Shown here: piece by piece, positions 15,577 to 25,390 of the stretch
Numbering within the stretch: position 1 is the first letter of the stretch
Layout of the letters: each line of letters begins with the position of its first letter
Source of the DNA: a virus
Length of the DNA stretch: 63,519 nucleotides
IMG/VR virus record: IMGVR_UViG_3300022602_003808
Coordinates: 1 to 63,519 of that record
Strand: one strand, 5' to 3'
Notes under the pieces: model-generated
Databases searched by the model: none
The model's input: the letters and a program-made list of their open reading frames with translations, nothing else
What the model was told of the DNA's origin: nothing
Program-made: the position numbers and the translations under genes

Positions 15577-16938
15577 CTATTTAACCGGTCGGCTTATATT
15601 TTCCAGCTTATTTTCTATATCCATAACAGCATCTAAACCACCACCGGATTTGTTACCTGTCAGCCCTATATAACCTTTCTCTTCAGTTAAAGAAAGCGTG
15701 GTATAGTCAATACGCATTGCAGTAGCACCGTGCTTAGGACCTAAACGATTCTTTACACCGGATACCTTAATAATACCAAGATCTTGGTCTCCTTCTTCTT
15801 GATATATAGCCCACACAACGTCTGCAGTAAAAGCCACACCTAATGATTCTGATACAGTATCTAGGCTTGGTTTCTCCATACCTTCCCGGTTAGTTTGAAT
15901 AGCACTAACAACAGGCATATTAAAAAAGTATGATAATGCTCTTAATTCTTCTGCAGCTACTTTACCTTGCTCGTAAGAGTTATCACCTTGAGACGCCTTT
16001 ATTAGTCCAAGATAGTCTATAACGAGTATATCCGGTTTTATCCCAGCCTTTACTAAAGACTCAAGATAAGCCTTAATACCTGCTACAGTAATGGATTTCG
16101 GTGGGAATTCCTTAATTATTAGCTTACGCTTATGACTGTCTGTAACTCCCTTAAAATATGTATCTAAAGATGTAATTTGATTTTGAATATTGTTGATAGG
16201 GATTTTAGAAAGGTGACTACTAATACGTTTAGCGTACATCATTTCAGGCATTTCAAGAGATATAAGAACAGTTGTTAAACCTCTATTAGCTATATTAGCA
16301 GCCACATTACCTAGAAAGATAGACTTACCCACATTAGTTGGACCCAAAAACAAATAAAGTGCTCTACCGTTTTTCATTAAACCACCACCAATCTTGTCGT
16401 CAATAAAGCCCCAACCAGTGGGTATAGTTTCATTCTTAGTGCCTAACTCTACAATAATTTTTTCATAGTCACCGAAAAAGTCTAAACCAATATCACTTAC
16501 TAGAGATATGTTACAAGCTTTTTCAAACCAAGATAAAAACTTAGGATAATCTGCTTTCTCTTTTGAGACATCATCTACAATTTTTAATACAGTATTGTAT
16601 ACAGCTTTTTCCTTAAAAAATTGTTCAGTATTAGCAATAAGTTCCTCCATATTGAGGTTATTATCATACTGCTTATACGTAGTTACAGTATCTTTGAATA
16701 GTTTTATATCTTCTTCTTTACTAAGATATGTTTTAATCTCAGTAATAGTAGGCAGTACTCTACGCTTACTATAGAAGTCTTTAATTATATTTATAACTAG
16801 CCTATTACCAGGATTCTTAAATGCATCTGGTGTTAAATGCTCTAACACCAGAGAGGTGTAATAAGCATTAGTTAAACATTGACAGGCTACAATGTTTTCA
16901 AAGAAATCGCTATTAACTAGAAGATTATTTTTCTTCAT
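15577..16938 (-). CDS. 41: Replicative DNA helicase (gp41/DnaB-like)
   Basis: A 453-residue hexameric helicase of the DnaB/gp41 family. It has an N-terminal helical domain, then a RecA-like core with Walker A GPTNVGKS (199-206), the loop TTVLISLEMPE, Walker B DILVIDYLGLI (about 302-312) and a DNA-binding loop with GVKNRLGPKHG near 400. It would unwind the fork and partner with primase gp61 at 40721. The gene is preceded by a TATAAT-like box and by the uvsX terminator. Confidence 0.92.
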   Translation of the reverse strand: MKKNNLLVNSDFFENIVACQCLTNAYYTSLVLEHLTPDAFKNPGNRLVINIIKDFYSKRRVLPTITEIKTYLSKEEDIKLFKDTVTTYKQYDNNLNMEELIANTEQFFKEKAVYNTVLKIVDDVSKEKADYPKFLSWFEKACNISLVSDIGLDFFGDYEKIIVELGTKNETIPTGWGFIDDKIGGGLMKNGRALYLFLGPTNVGKSIFLGNVAANIANRGLTTVLISLEMPEMMYAKRISSHLSKIPINNIQNQITSLDTYFKGVTDSHKRKLIIKEFPPKSITVAGIKAYLESLVKAGIKPDILVIDYLGLIKASQGDNSYEQGKVAAEELRALSYFFNMPVVSAIQTNREGMEKPSLDTVSESLGVAFTADVVWAIYQEEGDQDLGIIKVSGVKNRLGPKHGATAMRIDYTTLSLTEEKGYIGLTGNKSGGGLDAVMDIENKLENISRPVK

Positions 16939-16961
16939 AACTTAATTATATATTATAAAAT

Positions 16962-16992
16962 AAAAAAGGCTAAGGTTTCCCTTAGCCTTTCT
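16962..16992 (-). terminator. Rho-independent terminator after uvsX
   Basis: On the minus strand, right after the uvsX stop, an uninterrupted stem GGCTAAGG / CCTTAGCC encloses a GAAA tetraloop and is followed by TTTTTTATTTT. The A-run on the other side means it could also work from the opposite strand. It separates uvsX from gp41, whose AT-rich promoter-like region begins directly below. Confidence 0.88.
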
Positions 16993-16994
16993 TT

Positions 16995-18131
16995 TTATTC
17001 TTTTGTAAGCTCTTCAGCTTCGTCTATAACCGGGTTACTTGACCCGTACCCGACCTTCTCTTTAAGAGTCTGTTCGAGTAACGGTAGTACCTTATCGTCC
17101 CAAAACTTAGTATCGTTTTCCCAAGTCTTTCTATAACCAATCTTCTCACCATTTAACTGGAAAGTAGAACCGGTTTGTGTAATGACACCAAACGCTACAG
17201 CCATATCCGCTAAACCAGCATACCGGCTTAAACCAGTACGAAAGTTATTGTACAGTTCCGCTTTTAAGAAAGCAGGTACAAAGCGGTTCTTGACTGTCAT
17301 TGCTGACAATGTAACACCGCTAACGTTATGTGCTACTGCGATCGATTCTTCTCCTTCGTTTTTGTCGATTTTTTCGTTTCGAGTTGCAAGCTGAACCAGC
17401 AAAGAAGCAAGATAAATAGGGCCACTACCACCGGACTGGCGCTTAACCAGTTCAGGATATAATGAAGTTGGGTTATCATAAATATGATTAGTAAACAGAA
17501 TAGGCACACGAGCTTTAGCTGCTTTGAACGTGAGTGCACGCATCATAGACTTCATAGCTTTAGCCTTAGTGCCCATATCTGCTGCATCCTTACCTTCAGT
17601 CACGTCGCGTAATTCTTTAGCACTCGCTAAGTTACCAAGACTATCAATAGCAATAATAACCTTTAAATTAGGATCATTAGCTGCAATAATCTTATCTAAG
17701 AATGTAGCAATTTGGTTACGGCAATCTTCTACTGTTTCTACTGGATAGTACTTTAGACGCTTAGGGTCAATACCAACGCCCTCAGCAGACTGTTTGTCCA
17801 CAGCTGCCTCTGTATCCCATACAGCAGCGAAATAACCCTTCTTTTGTGCATTAGCAATGATCTTATTAACAATGAGCGTCTTGCCTGCACCGGAAGGACC
17901 GGAGAAACCAGTAACCCTACCAACAGGAATACCTTTATATAAAGATCCAGAAAATATAGCATTAAGCGCATAAGAACCTGTGTCAATCCAGTCGTTTACT
18001 ATAGATAATGAATTGTCATCTGAAAGCAGAGACGCATCTGCATTCAGTGCGTCTACTGCCTCAAAAATGTCTTTCATTGACGAAGCTTTTGTTTCGTCAT
18101 TATTATCATCTGTACGTGGTTTACGTGCCAT
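16995..18131 (-). CDS. uvsX: RecA-like recombinase UvsX
   Basis: A 378-residue RecA-family strand-exchange protein. Walker A GPSGAGKT lies at 78-85 and Walker B VIIAIDSLGNLAS near 160, followed by the RecA-type loop region TNHIYDNP. It would form filaments on ssDNA with gp32 and the UvsY-like mediator for recombination-dependent replication. It begins 5 bp after the upstream 116-residue gene and is followed by a strong terminator. Confidence 0.93.
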   Translation of the reverse strand: MARKPRTDDNNDETKASSMKDIFEAVDALNADASLLSDDNSLSIVNDWIDTGSYALNAIFSGSLYKGIPVGRVTGFSGPSGAGKTLIVNKIIANAQKKGYFAAVWDTEAAVDKQSAEGVGIDPKRLKYYPVETVEDCRNQIATFLDKIIAANDPNLKVIIAIDSLGNLASAKELRDVTEGKDAADMGTKAKAMKSMMRALTFKAAKARVPILFTNHIYDNPTSLYPELVKRQSGGSGPIYLASLLVQLATRNEKIDKNEGEESIAVAHNVSGVTLSAMTVKNRFVPAFLKAELYNNFRTGLSRYAGLADMAVAFGVITQTGSTFQLNGEKIGYRKTWENDTKFWDDKVLPLLEQTLKEKVGYGSSNPVIDEAEELTKE

Positions 18132-18136
18132 ATAGA

Positions 18137-18487
18137 TTATTCGTCAAATAGCTTAACTACCGGTGCGTTAGAATCTGGTGTAGGTGCAGATATATTGTTT
18201 GCCTGGAACATTTGAGTGTATTGTGAAAGGAGGTTAGGTTCAACCTGAGCATCACTTAATACAATAGCAGATTTCGCATATGTCCAGTTAGGAAATACAT
18301 CACGATCAGCAGCAAATTCTCTGAAAAACAACGGATATAACTGTACCTGTAATTTCTTGTCTTGTGTTGGAGATACATTTAAGATTACTGGCTTAGTTAC
18401 AGTAATTGTTGCATCATCTTGCTTTACAAGCGTGGCAACAATAGTGCGTTGAATATTATCTAAGAATACAATTAGGTCTGAGTTCAT
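18137..18487 (-). CDS. Hypothetical protein upstream of uvsX
   Basis: A 116-residue soluble protein (MNSDLIVFLDNIQRTIVATL...) with an LQVQLYPLFFREF segment and an Asp/Pro-rich C-terminus. No domain is recognised. It is co-oriented with and 5 bp from uvsX and 36 bp after queF, so it is probably expressed early. Confidence 0.6.
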   Translation of the reverse strand: MNSDLIVFLDNIQRTIVATLVKQDDATITVTKPVILNVSPTQDKKLQVQLYPLFFREFAADRDVFPNWTYAKSAIVLSDAQVEPNLLSQYTQMFQANNISAPTPDSNAPVVKLFDE

Positions 18488-18523
18488 ATAGTTATATTAA
18501 TATAGTTTTTGTTTTAATCAAGG

Positions 18524-19444
18524 TTATTGACGAGGAAACTTAAAATAAGGATGTTTTGCATTAATAAGGTTCTTATCTAAGAGTTTCTTGCTTGAAGCAC
18601 GAGTCGGTACAATATCCCAACCGCCACGACGAGCGTAGAAACAAGTTACTAATAGTTCATCTGGTTCTAATAAGTCCCAAAGACGTTTATAAGCAGCTTC
18701 ACATATTTCTTCGTGGAAGTGACATTCATTACGGAATGATACGATCCATTCTAATAAAGACTTTTCCGTAACAGCTTTAGATCCTTTATAGTAAATGAAA
18801 ATATCACCTGAATCTGGTTGCTTTGTAATCTTACAGTTAGAACGTAACAATGTACTCATACAGCGGTACGATACATCAGTAATTTGATCGTTTACCTGTA
18901 ATAGCTTTGCATCTTCATTAAATACAGTAAACTTAATCTTTTCTGCTCCTTTAGTCTTTTCTAATACAGGCCAAGCTACTTCACTGTAATCTTGCTCCCA
19001 GGCTGTACGCCAGCTTTCATTTTCACTGTCTAACACTTGAGGGAATAGCTCTACCTTAACATCAGTCTCTAATAATAAAGATAAGTCTTTAGAAGCTGTT
19101 TGTTTAATGTTCTTAAGTACTTCTTTAGTGTTCTTACCCATTTTCTGCATATTAAATGAGTTCCAGTATAGCTTCATTGACTTAGACTCTACAATGAAAT
19201 CGTTTTCAGCAGAATAAACTACTTTAGCAACACAAGTAACGGGTAAACCGTTATCTGTTAATGCACTACATTCATAACCGTTCCAAATGTCGTAACCTAC
19301 GAAAGGTAAGAAACCGTTCTTAAGATCAAGATGGGTACGGTTACGTTGGCGCTCTTCACGCACCAAAATCTCTGGTGTGTAAGTGGTAGGAGAGTCAACT
19401 CTCTGACCAAGTACTTTGTCAATATTATTAGTATTATAGCTCAT
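18524..19444 (-). CDS. queF: NADPH-dependent preQ0 reductase QueF
   Basis: A 306-residue bimodular QueF (E. coli-type length). It reduces the nitrile of preQ0 to the aminomethyl group of preQ1. Key signatures: VESKSMKLYWNSFN (85-98), the catalytic Cys204 in RSNCKITKQPDSGD with Asp211, FRNECHFHEEICE (238-249) with the substrate-binding Glu245, and ARRGGWDIVPTR near 271-282. Its presence indicates that preQ1, not only preQ0, is made. It overlaps a P-loop gene by 11 bp and belongs to the operon DNA polymerase - dpdA-like - small gene - formyltransferase - P-loop - queF. Confidence 0.93.
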   Translation of the reverse strand: MSYNTNNIDKVLGQRVDSPTTYTPEILVREERQRNRTHLDLKNGFLPFVGYDIWNGYECSALTDNGLPVTCVAKVVYSAENDFIVESKSMKLYWNSFNMQKMGKNTKEVLKNIKQTASKDLSLLLETDVKVELFPQVLDSENESWRTAWEQDYSEVAWPVLEKTKGAEKIKFTVFNEDAKLLQVNDQITDVSYRCMSTLLRSNCKITKQPDSGDIFIYYKGSKAVTEKSLLEWIVSFRNECHFHEEICEAAYKRLWDLLEPDELLVTCFYARRGGWDIVPTRASSKKLLDKNLINAKHPYFKFPRQ

Positions 19445-20009
19445 TGGTGAAATCTTTCTTTATCTCTGTAATTACTTTATTAGTTCTTTCTTCTACTGTA
19501 CCTGATACATAAACAAGTTTATCAGTAGGCATTGAAAAATGCTTTAAGTAAAAATCAAACTGTTTTACAACTCCGTCAAAAAACTCTTTACCTGTACTTC
19601 TCTCTCCATCATCTTTGATATCAAGTTCGGGTACAACATAAAAAATCTTATCGTATACCTTTAATAGTTCTTCGTAAACTGATAAAGCTGCTTGATATAC
19701 ATCCTTATTAACCTGTCCTTTTTCATAAAAATAAGTAGTATATGCAATACCATCTAAAGCACCTCTATCTAAGATCCAGTTACCTGGAGTTAAACCATAC
19801 TCTAAATGTCTAGCCATTACCAAGTATTGAGTTAAAGAAGTACCACCTTCATTGATAGGTACATTTAAGTCTTTAAGACCTCTAGTTAAGTTAGTTCTAA
19901 AAGAAAAATGATTATCATCTAAAAACGATTCATTCTTTAGAGCTTTTACTAAAGTAGTTTTACCTTGTGAATGAGCACCGCAAATAGCAGCCTTATAGTT
20001 TGTTCTCAT
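19434..20009 (-). CDS. P-loop NTPase/kinase-like protein (AAA_28/NadR-kinase type)
   Basis: A 191-residue P-loop protein. Walker A is CGAHSQGKTT (about 9-18). NVPINEGGTSLTQY (about 48-61) and WILDRGALDGIAYTTYFYEKG (about 78-98, in part) resemble the lid and substrate regions of nucleotide or nucleoside kinases. It is homologous to the 238-residue protein at 38885 (shared P-(I/V)-N-x-x-GT-x-x-x-Q, DR-x-x-x-D-x-x-x-Y and KG positions). It sits between the formyltransferase and queF with 4- and 11-bp overlaps, so a role in base modification or nucleotide metabolism is an inference from context. Confidence 0.75.
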   Translation of the reverse strand: MRTNYKAAICGAHSQGKTTLVKALKNESFLDDNHFSFRTNLTRGLKDLNVPINEGGTSLTQYLVMARHLEYGLTPGNWILDRGALDGIAYTTYFYEKGQVNKDVYQAALSVYEELLKVYDKIFYVVPELDIKDDGERSTGKEFFDGVVKQFDFYLKHFSMPTDKLVYVSGTVEERTNKVITEIKKDFTNEL

Positions 20010-20590
20010 AGTTTATTATTTAATAGGCTTTTACGCATAAAGCCAACCCAATTTTCAATAGCTAGTTTATGCAATCTTACAATATAGTCATTTAAACTAT
20101 TAAATTCTTTGTAGATACTTTCACTATAAAACTCTTTCTCTGACACTACTTTACCTGCATCTACTTCCGGTATTACTTCGTGAATAACGTGTCCGTGTAG
20201 CTTATATGGCTTTTCGAAATGCTTATACCACACTTTAGCTTGCGGGTCTTTACCCTTTAGTTCAGGAAACTTAGTTATAAGACCCGGATGTCCATTGTAT
20301 ATCCTGAATCTACCGCAGATCTGTGGTGGTAATATACGAAGATAACCGTGAAGTGTAATTATATCAGCGTTTCTTATAGCTTCTTTATATTCTTCTACGG
20401 TTGGTTTCTTAGGTAAGAATATAAAACGATCAAAACATCTCTCTAGAAGATCAGGATTAATTTTATCCATTTCTTCAAAACTTTTGTTAGTTATGATTGC
20501 ATCCGGAAACCTACCGATATTTTTAGATATCTCATATATCTCAGACCCGCTCTGAGAGAAGAATGTTTTCCATATTAAGGTACGTTTCAT
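20006..20590 (-). CDS. dpdN: PurN-fold formyltransferase, likely DpdN (dPreQ1 formyltransferase)
   Basis: A 194-residue formyltransferase of the GAR-transformylase fold using N10-formyltetrahydrofolate. The catalytic triad is visible: Asn99 and His101 in IYNGHPGLITKFPELKG, and Asp144 in PEVDAGKVVS; HGYLRILPPQ (81-90) precedes them. By name alone it would be PurN. However, it lies in one operon with a dpdA-like gene and queF, and a dPreQ1 formyltransferase named DpdN has been proposed for phages whose DNA carries 7-(formylamino)methyl-7-deazaguanine. I therefore prefer DpdN, with ordinary purine synthesis as the alternative. It overlaps both neighbours by 4 bp. Confidence 0.72.
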   Translation of the reverse strand: MKRTLIWKTFFSQSGSEIYEISKNIGRFPDAIITNKSFEEMDKINPDLLERCFDRFIFLPKKPTVEEYKEAIRNADIITLHGYLRILPPQICGRFRIYNGHPGLITKFPELKGKDPQAKVWYKHFEKPYKLHGHVIHEVIPEVDAGKVVSEKEFYSESIYKEFNSLNDYIVRLHKLAIENWVGFMRKSLLNNKL

Positions 20591-20817
20591 ATTTTTAGAC
20601 GATACCCTATTGTATTATCACTAAAGAAAATTACAAGCGTAAAGTCAACAATACCGTGTTTTATTAGATAAGGTTTGACGTCGGATAATTCTCTTACCGG
20701 GAGTTCTTGATTACGAATACAATCCCAAAAATAATAATCCCTAATAAAAACAGAATCTGCCAGGAGGTGGGGATAATTAGCATATACAGAGTTGGTTATG
20801 GCTTCTAATGTTGTCAT
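20587..20817 (-). CDS. Small hypothetical protein in the dpdA operon
   Basis: A 76-residue protein (MTTLEAITNSVYANYPHLLADS...) ending in strands VDFTLVIFFSDNTIGYRLKI. It is unrecognised. It overlaps both the dpdA-like gene and the formyltransferase by 4 bp, so it is translated in between them; an accessory role in base modification is only a contextual guess. Confidence 0.55.
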   Translation of the reverse strand: MTTLEAITNSVYANYPHLLADSVFIRDYYFWDCIRNQELPVRELSDVKPYLIKHGIVDFTLVIFFSDNTIGYRLKI

Positions 20818-21620
20818 CCATTAACGTAATTTCTAAACTCAATTAAATTATTTGCAATAATTCTCTCTTGTATTTCATCTGGTACTACATCTAAAAGGTC
20901 TACAAGTTTGGTAGATTCTTTCTTCCAGTTACCTATTGCGTGAGAATATCTCACTCTTTTAATACCGTGTACAATAGGAGAAGAGGTGTCTAGTGTTTCT
21001 ATCCAGTTATATTCAGGACCTTGATAGAAACTAAACTCTCTAGGGTGTGCGCAACCTAGTAAATGGTGAGGTTTGTCTTTATTAATAATACCATCGTTCA
21101 TTAATTGAGTTAAAGTTATTACTCTACCCATCATATAAGATACCCATTTGTTAGGATGAGGGAATAGTTTGAGATAATAAGAGTAGTCAAATGAAATAGC
21201 TAACTTATCTACATCTATCTCTTGATCTAAAGTTACATAACATTTAACTAGCTCTGCGTAGGTTTTACCCTGTACTACACCAATAGTTTTAGAATCGTTA
21301 ACAAAGTCCCATTCTCTCCATAAGCATTTCTTGGCAGATTCAATCGTACCGTTGCAGTCTTCTAATACATCTGGTATGATATATTCTGTAGGGTTAAGCT
21401 TCTGTATCCAGTATGCATAACGTTTAGGATCAAAAGCTTCGCCGAGTTCGAATGTTGAGCAATCTAATAAAACGTGTCTACCCATCGCTACACTATCTTC
21501 AAAGAACTTGTAATAACTTGGTATTTCTTCGAACAAATGCGTTAAAGCGTAGTCGTAACAGTTATACGTACGGGATATTTCAAGCATACTCAAAGGCGAT
21601 TCGTGAGATATTTTAATCAT
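20814..21620 (-). CDS. dpdA: DpdA-like 7-deazaguanine DNA transglycosylase (TGT fold)
   Basis: A 268-residue TIM-barrel protein resembling queuine tRNA-guanine transglycosylases and phage DpdA. In order: LLDCSTFELGEAF (about 51-63, cf. the DSGGFQ segment of TGT), YIIPDVLEDC, VVQGKTYAEL (VQG, about 116-118), HLLGCAHPREF (about 186-196, cf. the G-x-G-x-P loop), and WIETLDTSSPIVHG with Asp211 where TGT has its nucleophilic Asp. The ATG at 21620 is chosen because it follows the polymerase stop as TAA-T-ATG; a longer start at 21638 overlaps gp43. It would exchange guanine in DNA for preQ1 or a relative. Its assignment to a DpdA subfamily needs a tree. Confidence 0.8.
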   Translation of the reverse strand: MIKISHESPLSMLEISRTYNCYDYALTHLFEEIPSYYKFFEDSVAMGRHVLLDCSTFELGEAFDPKRYAYWIQKLNPTEYIIPDVLEDCNGTIESAKKCLWREWDFVNDSKTIGVVQGKTYAELVKCYVTLDQEIDVDKLAISFDYSYYLKLFPHPNKWVSYMMGRVITLTQLMNDGIINKDKPHHLLGCAHPREFSFYQGPEYNWIETLDTSSPIVHGIKRVRYSHAIGNWKKESTKLVDLLDVVPDEIQERIIANNLIEFRNYVNG

Positions 21621-21621
21621 A

Positions 21622-24183
21622 TTAAGAGAACATTTCAAATAGGTCTGTTGTTACTTCGTTAGTTAAATCTGGTAACCGCCAGCCAATAGCTTCATATACA
21701 GCTAATATAGGCGGTTTAATTATTGTATTGAACATTTCAATATAATCTACTTGAAAATCGTTAAATTCTGGTGGAAAGTTGTAAGGGTAGCAAAGAGTAT
21801 CAATGTTATACTTGTTTGGTGCAATATAAATCTTCTTTACTTTACCACCAGAAGTAATACGTTCATACTTCGTTTCTAAATGTAAGTGCTTCAATAACTG
21901 ATTATACCAAATAGCACCTTTAACGTGATTAGGTGTACCTGTGCCTATTTTAAATCCATCTGCCTTAACTTCGTATTTCTCTAAATCGCTAAGACCGCCA
22001 CGGATTGCAATTTCATCTACATTAAGTACTTTAAATGCATCATAAACCTCTTTGTAAAGACTGTTTGCCTTTATTTGATCCTGACCTAGCAGAGAGTTCT
22101 CAATAACCTTCTTAATCAGTTCTTTTGCTTTCTTCGGCGTGGTAGATCTAGCGATTTCAACACCAACATACTTAAACTTATTAACGTTTGCACCTTCATC
22201 GTTTAATACGTGAATAATATAACGTTTCTTCTGTAGATAAACACCTACATCGCAAATCGATTCTCGTTTAAAGAAGTAACGAGGATCAACAGATTTAAAC
22301 TCAGAAGCAGACCACTTTTTAATTTCACTATTTAAATATGTACCAATCTCTTTATCAATTAAATCTATACCTTCTGGCGTTACTTTACCGTCAGCAAATA
22401 ACTTTACCTTAAGCTTATCAACAATTGGTTGAATAGTGATGTGAGTGCTGTCAGTGTCACCATATATATTAAGAGAAACGTTAACATTGTATCTTTCTTT
22501 AGCATATGTATCAAGGATAACACCTGCCTGCTTAACCACTGACTGGCCAGTAAGAGTAATACTACCGGCGTGATCACTATCGCAAATAGGACTAAACTTG
22601 TTAGCAAAAACACCGTAAATAGAATTAAGAAGAATCTTAATGACGTGCTGTATGGTGTCAGCTCGTTCCATATTAAACTTACACGCTTTGTGTTCATCTG
22701 TGTCTGGAGTTAGATTACTTAGCTGTTTCTTATATTCAATGTACTGATTCTTATTTCTTACACGTTCACTGTAAAGACTATCAATTAACGAAGGTACAAC
22801 ACCTTTCTTTTTCTGAGTATACAAAACGTTAGCTTTAGATATAGAAAGTTTTTCTATCTCGACTAGTTTATTAAACTTTTCGTGAGAAATAGTAAAGTCT
22901 TTACCGCTAACCATTAATAATGTAACATCAGTATCAGTCTTCTTAATAATCTTACCCAGTTTAGTTTCTGGTGAAATATTTAAAGTAATGATAGTGTTAG
23001 GGTATAGAGAGTTAGCGTCATAGCTAACAATAGATGTCTTTAAGCCACGCTCTGGATCTCTAACATAACCACCTTCAATTTCATCTCTAGTGGGCCCCGA
23101 AACGAAAGTAGGTATGACCATACCGTGCTTGTATGCTTCTAATGCAACACAACCAGTAACAATGGATACTTTACCTAAAGCAGCTTCAAAGCTAGTTAAA
23201 CCTTTATAAGCTAACATACGAATGATTTTAAAAAACTGTAGTTTCTTTTCCATTCGTACAAGTAGATCAACGTCTTGAATATTATAATCTACAAAGTTAT
23301 TCCAATCGTTTTCAGATAGAGAAGCTAAATTAGTAGCATTGATAGCTAGTTTACCTTCACCTAATTCGTGTTGTGCAACAAAGTTTAGTGCATATGATTC
23401 TAACAGACCACGTGCAAAGCCTTTATAAACTTCAAGATAGTCCATTGCTGATATACCGTGAATGTACCAACGATCTAACTCTTGACCTTTAACAAAGATA
23501 CCTTTACGGCACCAAAGACTCTTTAACGGTGATAAGCGTTTAGCTGCATTTTCACCTAATAAGTTATTAATACGGTTAATAGTATAAGGAAAGTCGAAAA
23601 AGTCTGTGTTCCACCCGGATAATATGTCTGGGTAGTAATCGTTCTCCCAAAACTCTAAAAACTTATTGAGTAGATCTACTTCACTAGAGCATTCCGTATA
23701 TACAACGTTTTTACGAGACGGGGTATAGGGTTTACAGCCCCAGGTATAAAACGTTTCAGATAAGTTGTCGTATATCGTTATAAGGTTAATAGGGTGCTTA
23801 GCATCCTTAGCTTCAGGAAACTCATCTGGAGAATAAACTTCGATATCAAGAAAACAAACCTTTAATGGGTTAGCAGAAAACTCAGGCTTTTCGTAATCGT
23901 CTTTATACTTCTCAATAAGAAACTGCTGTTCTACCTGAATGTTATGATATAAACGTTTGATAGCACCGTCTTGTGCAGATTTGTTACGTTCAAACGCATT
24001 CTTAAATACTTTCTTCTTTAACTTAGTATTAAAGATAGATATAGCATCGTGATTATCTTGATTAGTCTCTACATAAAAATAGGGACTATAGATCTCTTTC
24101 TTAACAGTCCTATTACCGTTTTTATCCCAGGTAAATAGGTATGCTATAGATTCGCGTGAGTTATAATATACGTTACGATACAC
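21622..24183 (-). CDS. 43: Family B DNA polymerase (gp43-like)
   Basis: An 853-residue family B replicative polymerase. The 3'-5' exonuclease has FLDIEV (Asp113, Glu115), NTDFFDFPY (about 192-200) and the later YNIQDVDLL. Polymerase motif A is YDANSLYP (388-395), motif B KILLNSIYGVFANK (516-529) and motif C YGDTDS (574-579). It is somewhat shorter than T4 gp43 (898). It heads an operon continuing into dpdA-like, formyltransferase, P-loop and queF genes, linking DNA synthesis with base modification. Confidence 0.97.
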   Translation of the reverse strand: MYRNVYYNSRESIAYLFTWDKNGNRTVKKEIYSPYFYVETNQDNHDAISIFNTKLKKKVFKNAFERNKSAQDGAIKRLYHNIQVEQQFLIEKYKDDYEKPEFSANPLKVCFLDIEVYSPDEFPEAKDAKHPINLITIYDNLSETFYTWGCKPYTPSRKNVVYTECSSEVDLLNKFLEFWENDYYPDILSGWNTDFFDFPYTINRINNLLGENAAKRLSPLKSLWCRKGIFVKGQELDRWYIHGISAMDYLEVYKGFARGLLESYALNFVAQHELGEGKLAINATNLASLSENDWNNFVDYNIQDVDLLVRMEKKLQFFKIIRMLAYKGLTSFEAALGKVSIVTGCVALEAYKHGMVIPTFVSGPTRDEIEGGYVRDPERGLKTSIVSYDANSLYPNTIITLNISPETKLGKIIKKTDTDVTLLMVSGKDFTISHEKFNKLVEIEKLSISKANVLYTQKKKGVVPSLIDSLYSERVRNKNQYIEYKKQLSNLTPDTDEHKACKFNMERADTIQHVIKILLNSIYGVFANKFSPICDSDHAGSITLTGQSVVKQAGVILDTYAKERYNVNVSLNIYGDTDSTHITIQPIVDKLKVKLFADGKVTPEGIDLIDKEIGTYLNSEIKKWSASEFKSVDPRYFFKRESICDVGVYLQKKRYIIHVLNDEGANVNKFKYVGVEIARSTTPKKAKELIKKVIENSLLGQDQIKANSLYKEVYDAFKVLNVDEIAIRGGLSDLEKYEVKADGFKIGTGTPNHVKGAIWYNQLLKHLHLETKYERITSGGKVKKIYIAPNKYNIDTLCYPYNFPPEFNDFQVDYIEMFNTIIKPPILAVYEAIGWRLPDLTNEVTTDLFEMFS

Positions 24184-24214
24184 AAAACATATTATGTACC
24201 GTATTGTAAATTAA

Positions 24215-25390
24215 TCAAGAAGGAAAGTAAACTTTTACGTGCTCTTCAATATGATCTTCCAACCAATACCTGGTTGCAACTTTACGTGCAGCATCCGATT
24301 CATTCAAGTAATACTGACGGTTAGTGCAAAGTTTTCTGATAATTTCCATTGCTTCTTCAGGTTCATCAAAGAGTAATGGAGCAACTGGATCGGAATTATA
24401 AGGTGCAATATTTTGGCACACACAAGGAACGCCTAATGCACCAGCTTCAAGATACTTAATAGGTGCTTTTGCTAAATTAAACTTATTGTTCTGCAAAGGT
24501 GCAATAGCTACATTTAAATTTAAAGCATCAAATGCATAAGCATATTCATACAGTGTTTTCCACGGAGTATACTCAATATCTCCGGATTGAACTAAGTCGA
24601 ATAACTCATACGGTACACCACCCATAAATACCCATTTGTATTGCTTTACAGTTTTACGAATAAAAGGTAAAAACGGTCCGATATCATCCTGAATACCTAA
24701 AGTTCTATCTACATTCAAGTGGGTAGGGCTACCAACATAACCAATACGAGGGCGTTTCTTGTTTTGATCGTAATTGTCAGTGATTTTTTTCTTACTATAA
24801 AAACGATCTATCCAGAACTTTGGCATATAGTTAGGAACTACTATAGAAGGTACACCAGTACGTGCTGTATAGTAATCTGCCATAAACTTAGTAGGGCAAG
24901 TGATTGCATCACAGTGTTTAATAATTTCTATAGCTGTTTTACCAATAATAGGATCTACGAAAGCAGCACGAGACTTGTTATACAGTGGAATATCCTCTGG
25001 AAAGATAACATCATCGATTTCGTAGTACAGTTTAAATTTGTTACCTTTATTGGAAACGTCTCTTAAGAACTTTACAAACTGTAATTGAGGCTCTGTAACC
25101 TGACGTTGTATCTTAACGGATTTAGCAGCTGCATAATAACGAGGGTCAAGCAGCATTATTGTAGAGTTTGTAATAACACCTTTACCAGATGAATTAATTA
25201 GGGATTCTGGCCAATGAATACGCCAAAAACCACAACCACCGTGATCGGCTGCAAAGCTCATAGCCATATTTGTGGGTGCAGCAGGTGTAGGGGAGAGCGC
25301 CGGCTCTGATTGAGCTTGTGTAATAGGAGAACCAAATACTGGTGCTCCAAAAGGCAAAGCAGGTGCTCCGAGAACGTAAGGATTATTCAT
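24215..25390 (-). CDS. Glycosyltransferase, GT4/GT1-like
   Basis: A 391-residue GT-B type glycosyltransferase with a Pro/Ala-rich N-terminal 40 residues. The donor lobe begins PRIGYVGSPTHLNVD (about 216-230) and includes APLQNNKFNLAKAPIKYLEAGALGVPCVC (in part), the E-x7-E-like donor-binding region. The first lobe has FKLYYEIDDVIFPED and CPTKFMADYY. It overlaps the gp46 stop by 8 bp and is 31 bp upstream of gp43. The substrate is unknown. Confidence 0.82.
   Translation of the reverse strand: MNNPYVLGAPALPFGAPVFGSPITQAQSEPALSPTPAAPTNMAMSFAADHGGCGFWRIHWPESLINSSGKGVITNSTIMLLDPRYYAAAKSVKIQRQVTEPQLQFVKFLRDVSNKGNKFKLYYEIDDVIFPEDIPLYNKSRAAFVDPIIGKTAIEIIKHCDAITCPTKFMADYYTARTGVPSIVVPNYMPKFWIDRFYSKKKITDNYDQNKKRPRIGYVGSPTHLNVDRTLGIQDDIGPFLPFIRKTVKQYKWVFMGGVPYELFDLVQSGDIEYTPWKTLYEYAYAFDALNLNVAIAPLQNNKFNLAKAPIKYLEAGALGVPCVCQNIAPYNSDPVAPLLFDEPEEAMEIIRKLCTNRQYYLNESDAARKVATRYWLEDHIEEHVKVYFPS

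Noticed and set aside
24719-25066. 115-residue plus-strand frame inside the glycosyltransferase gene
   Set aside because: Antisense to a well-supported glycosyltransferase, composition unlike the other proteins of the phage.
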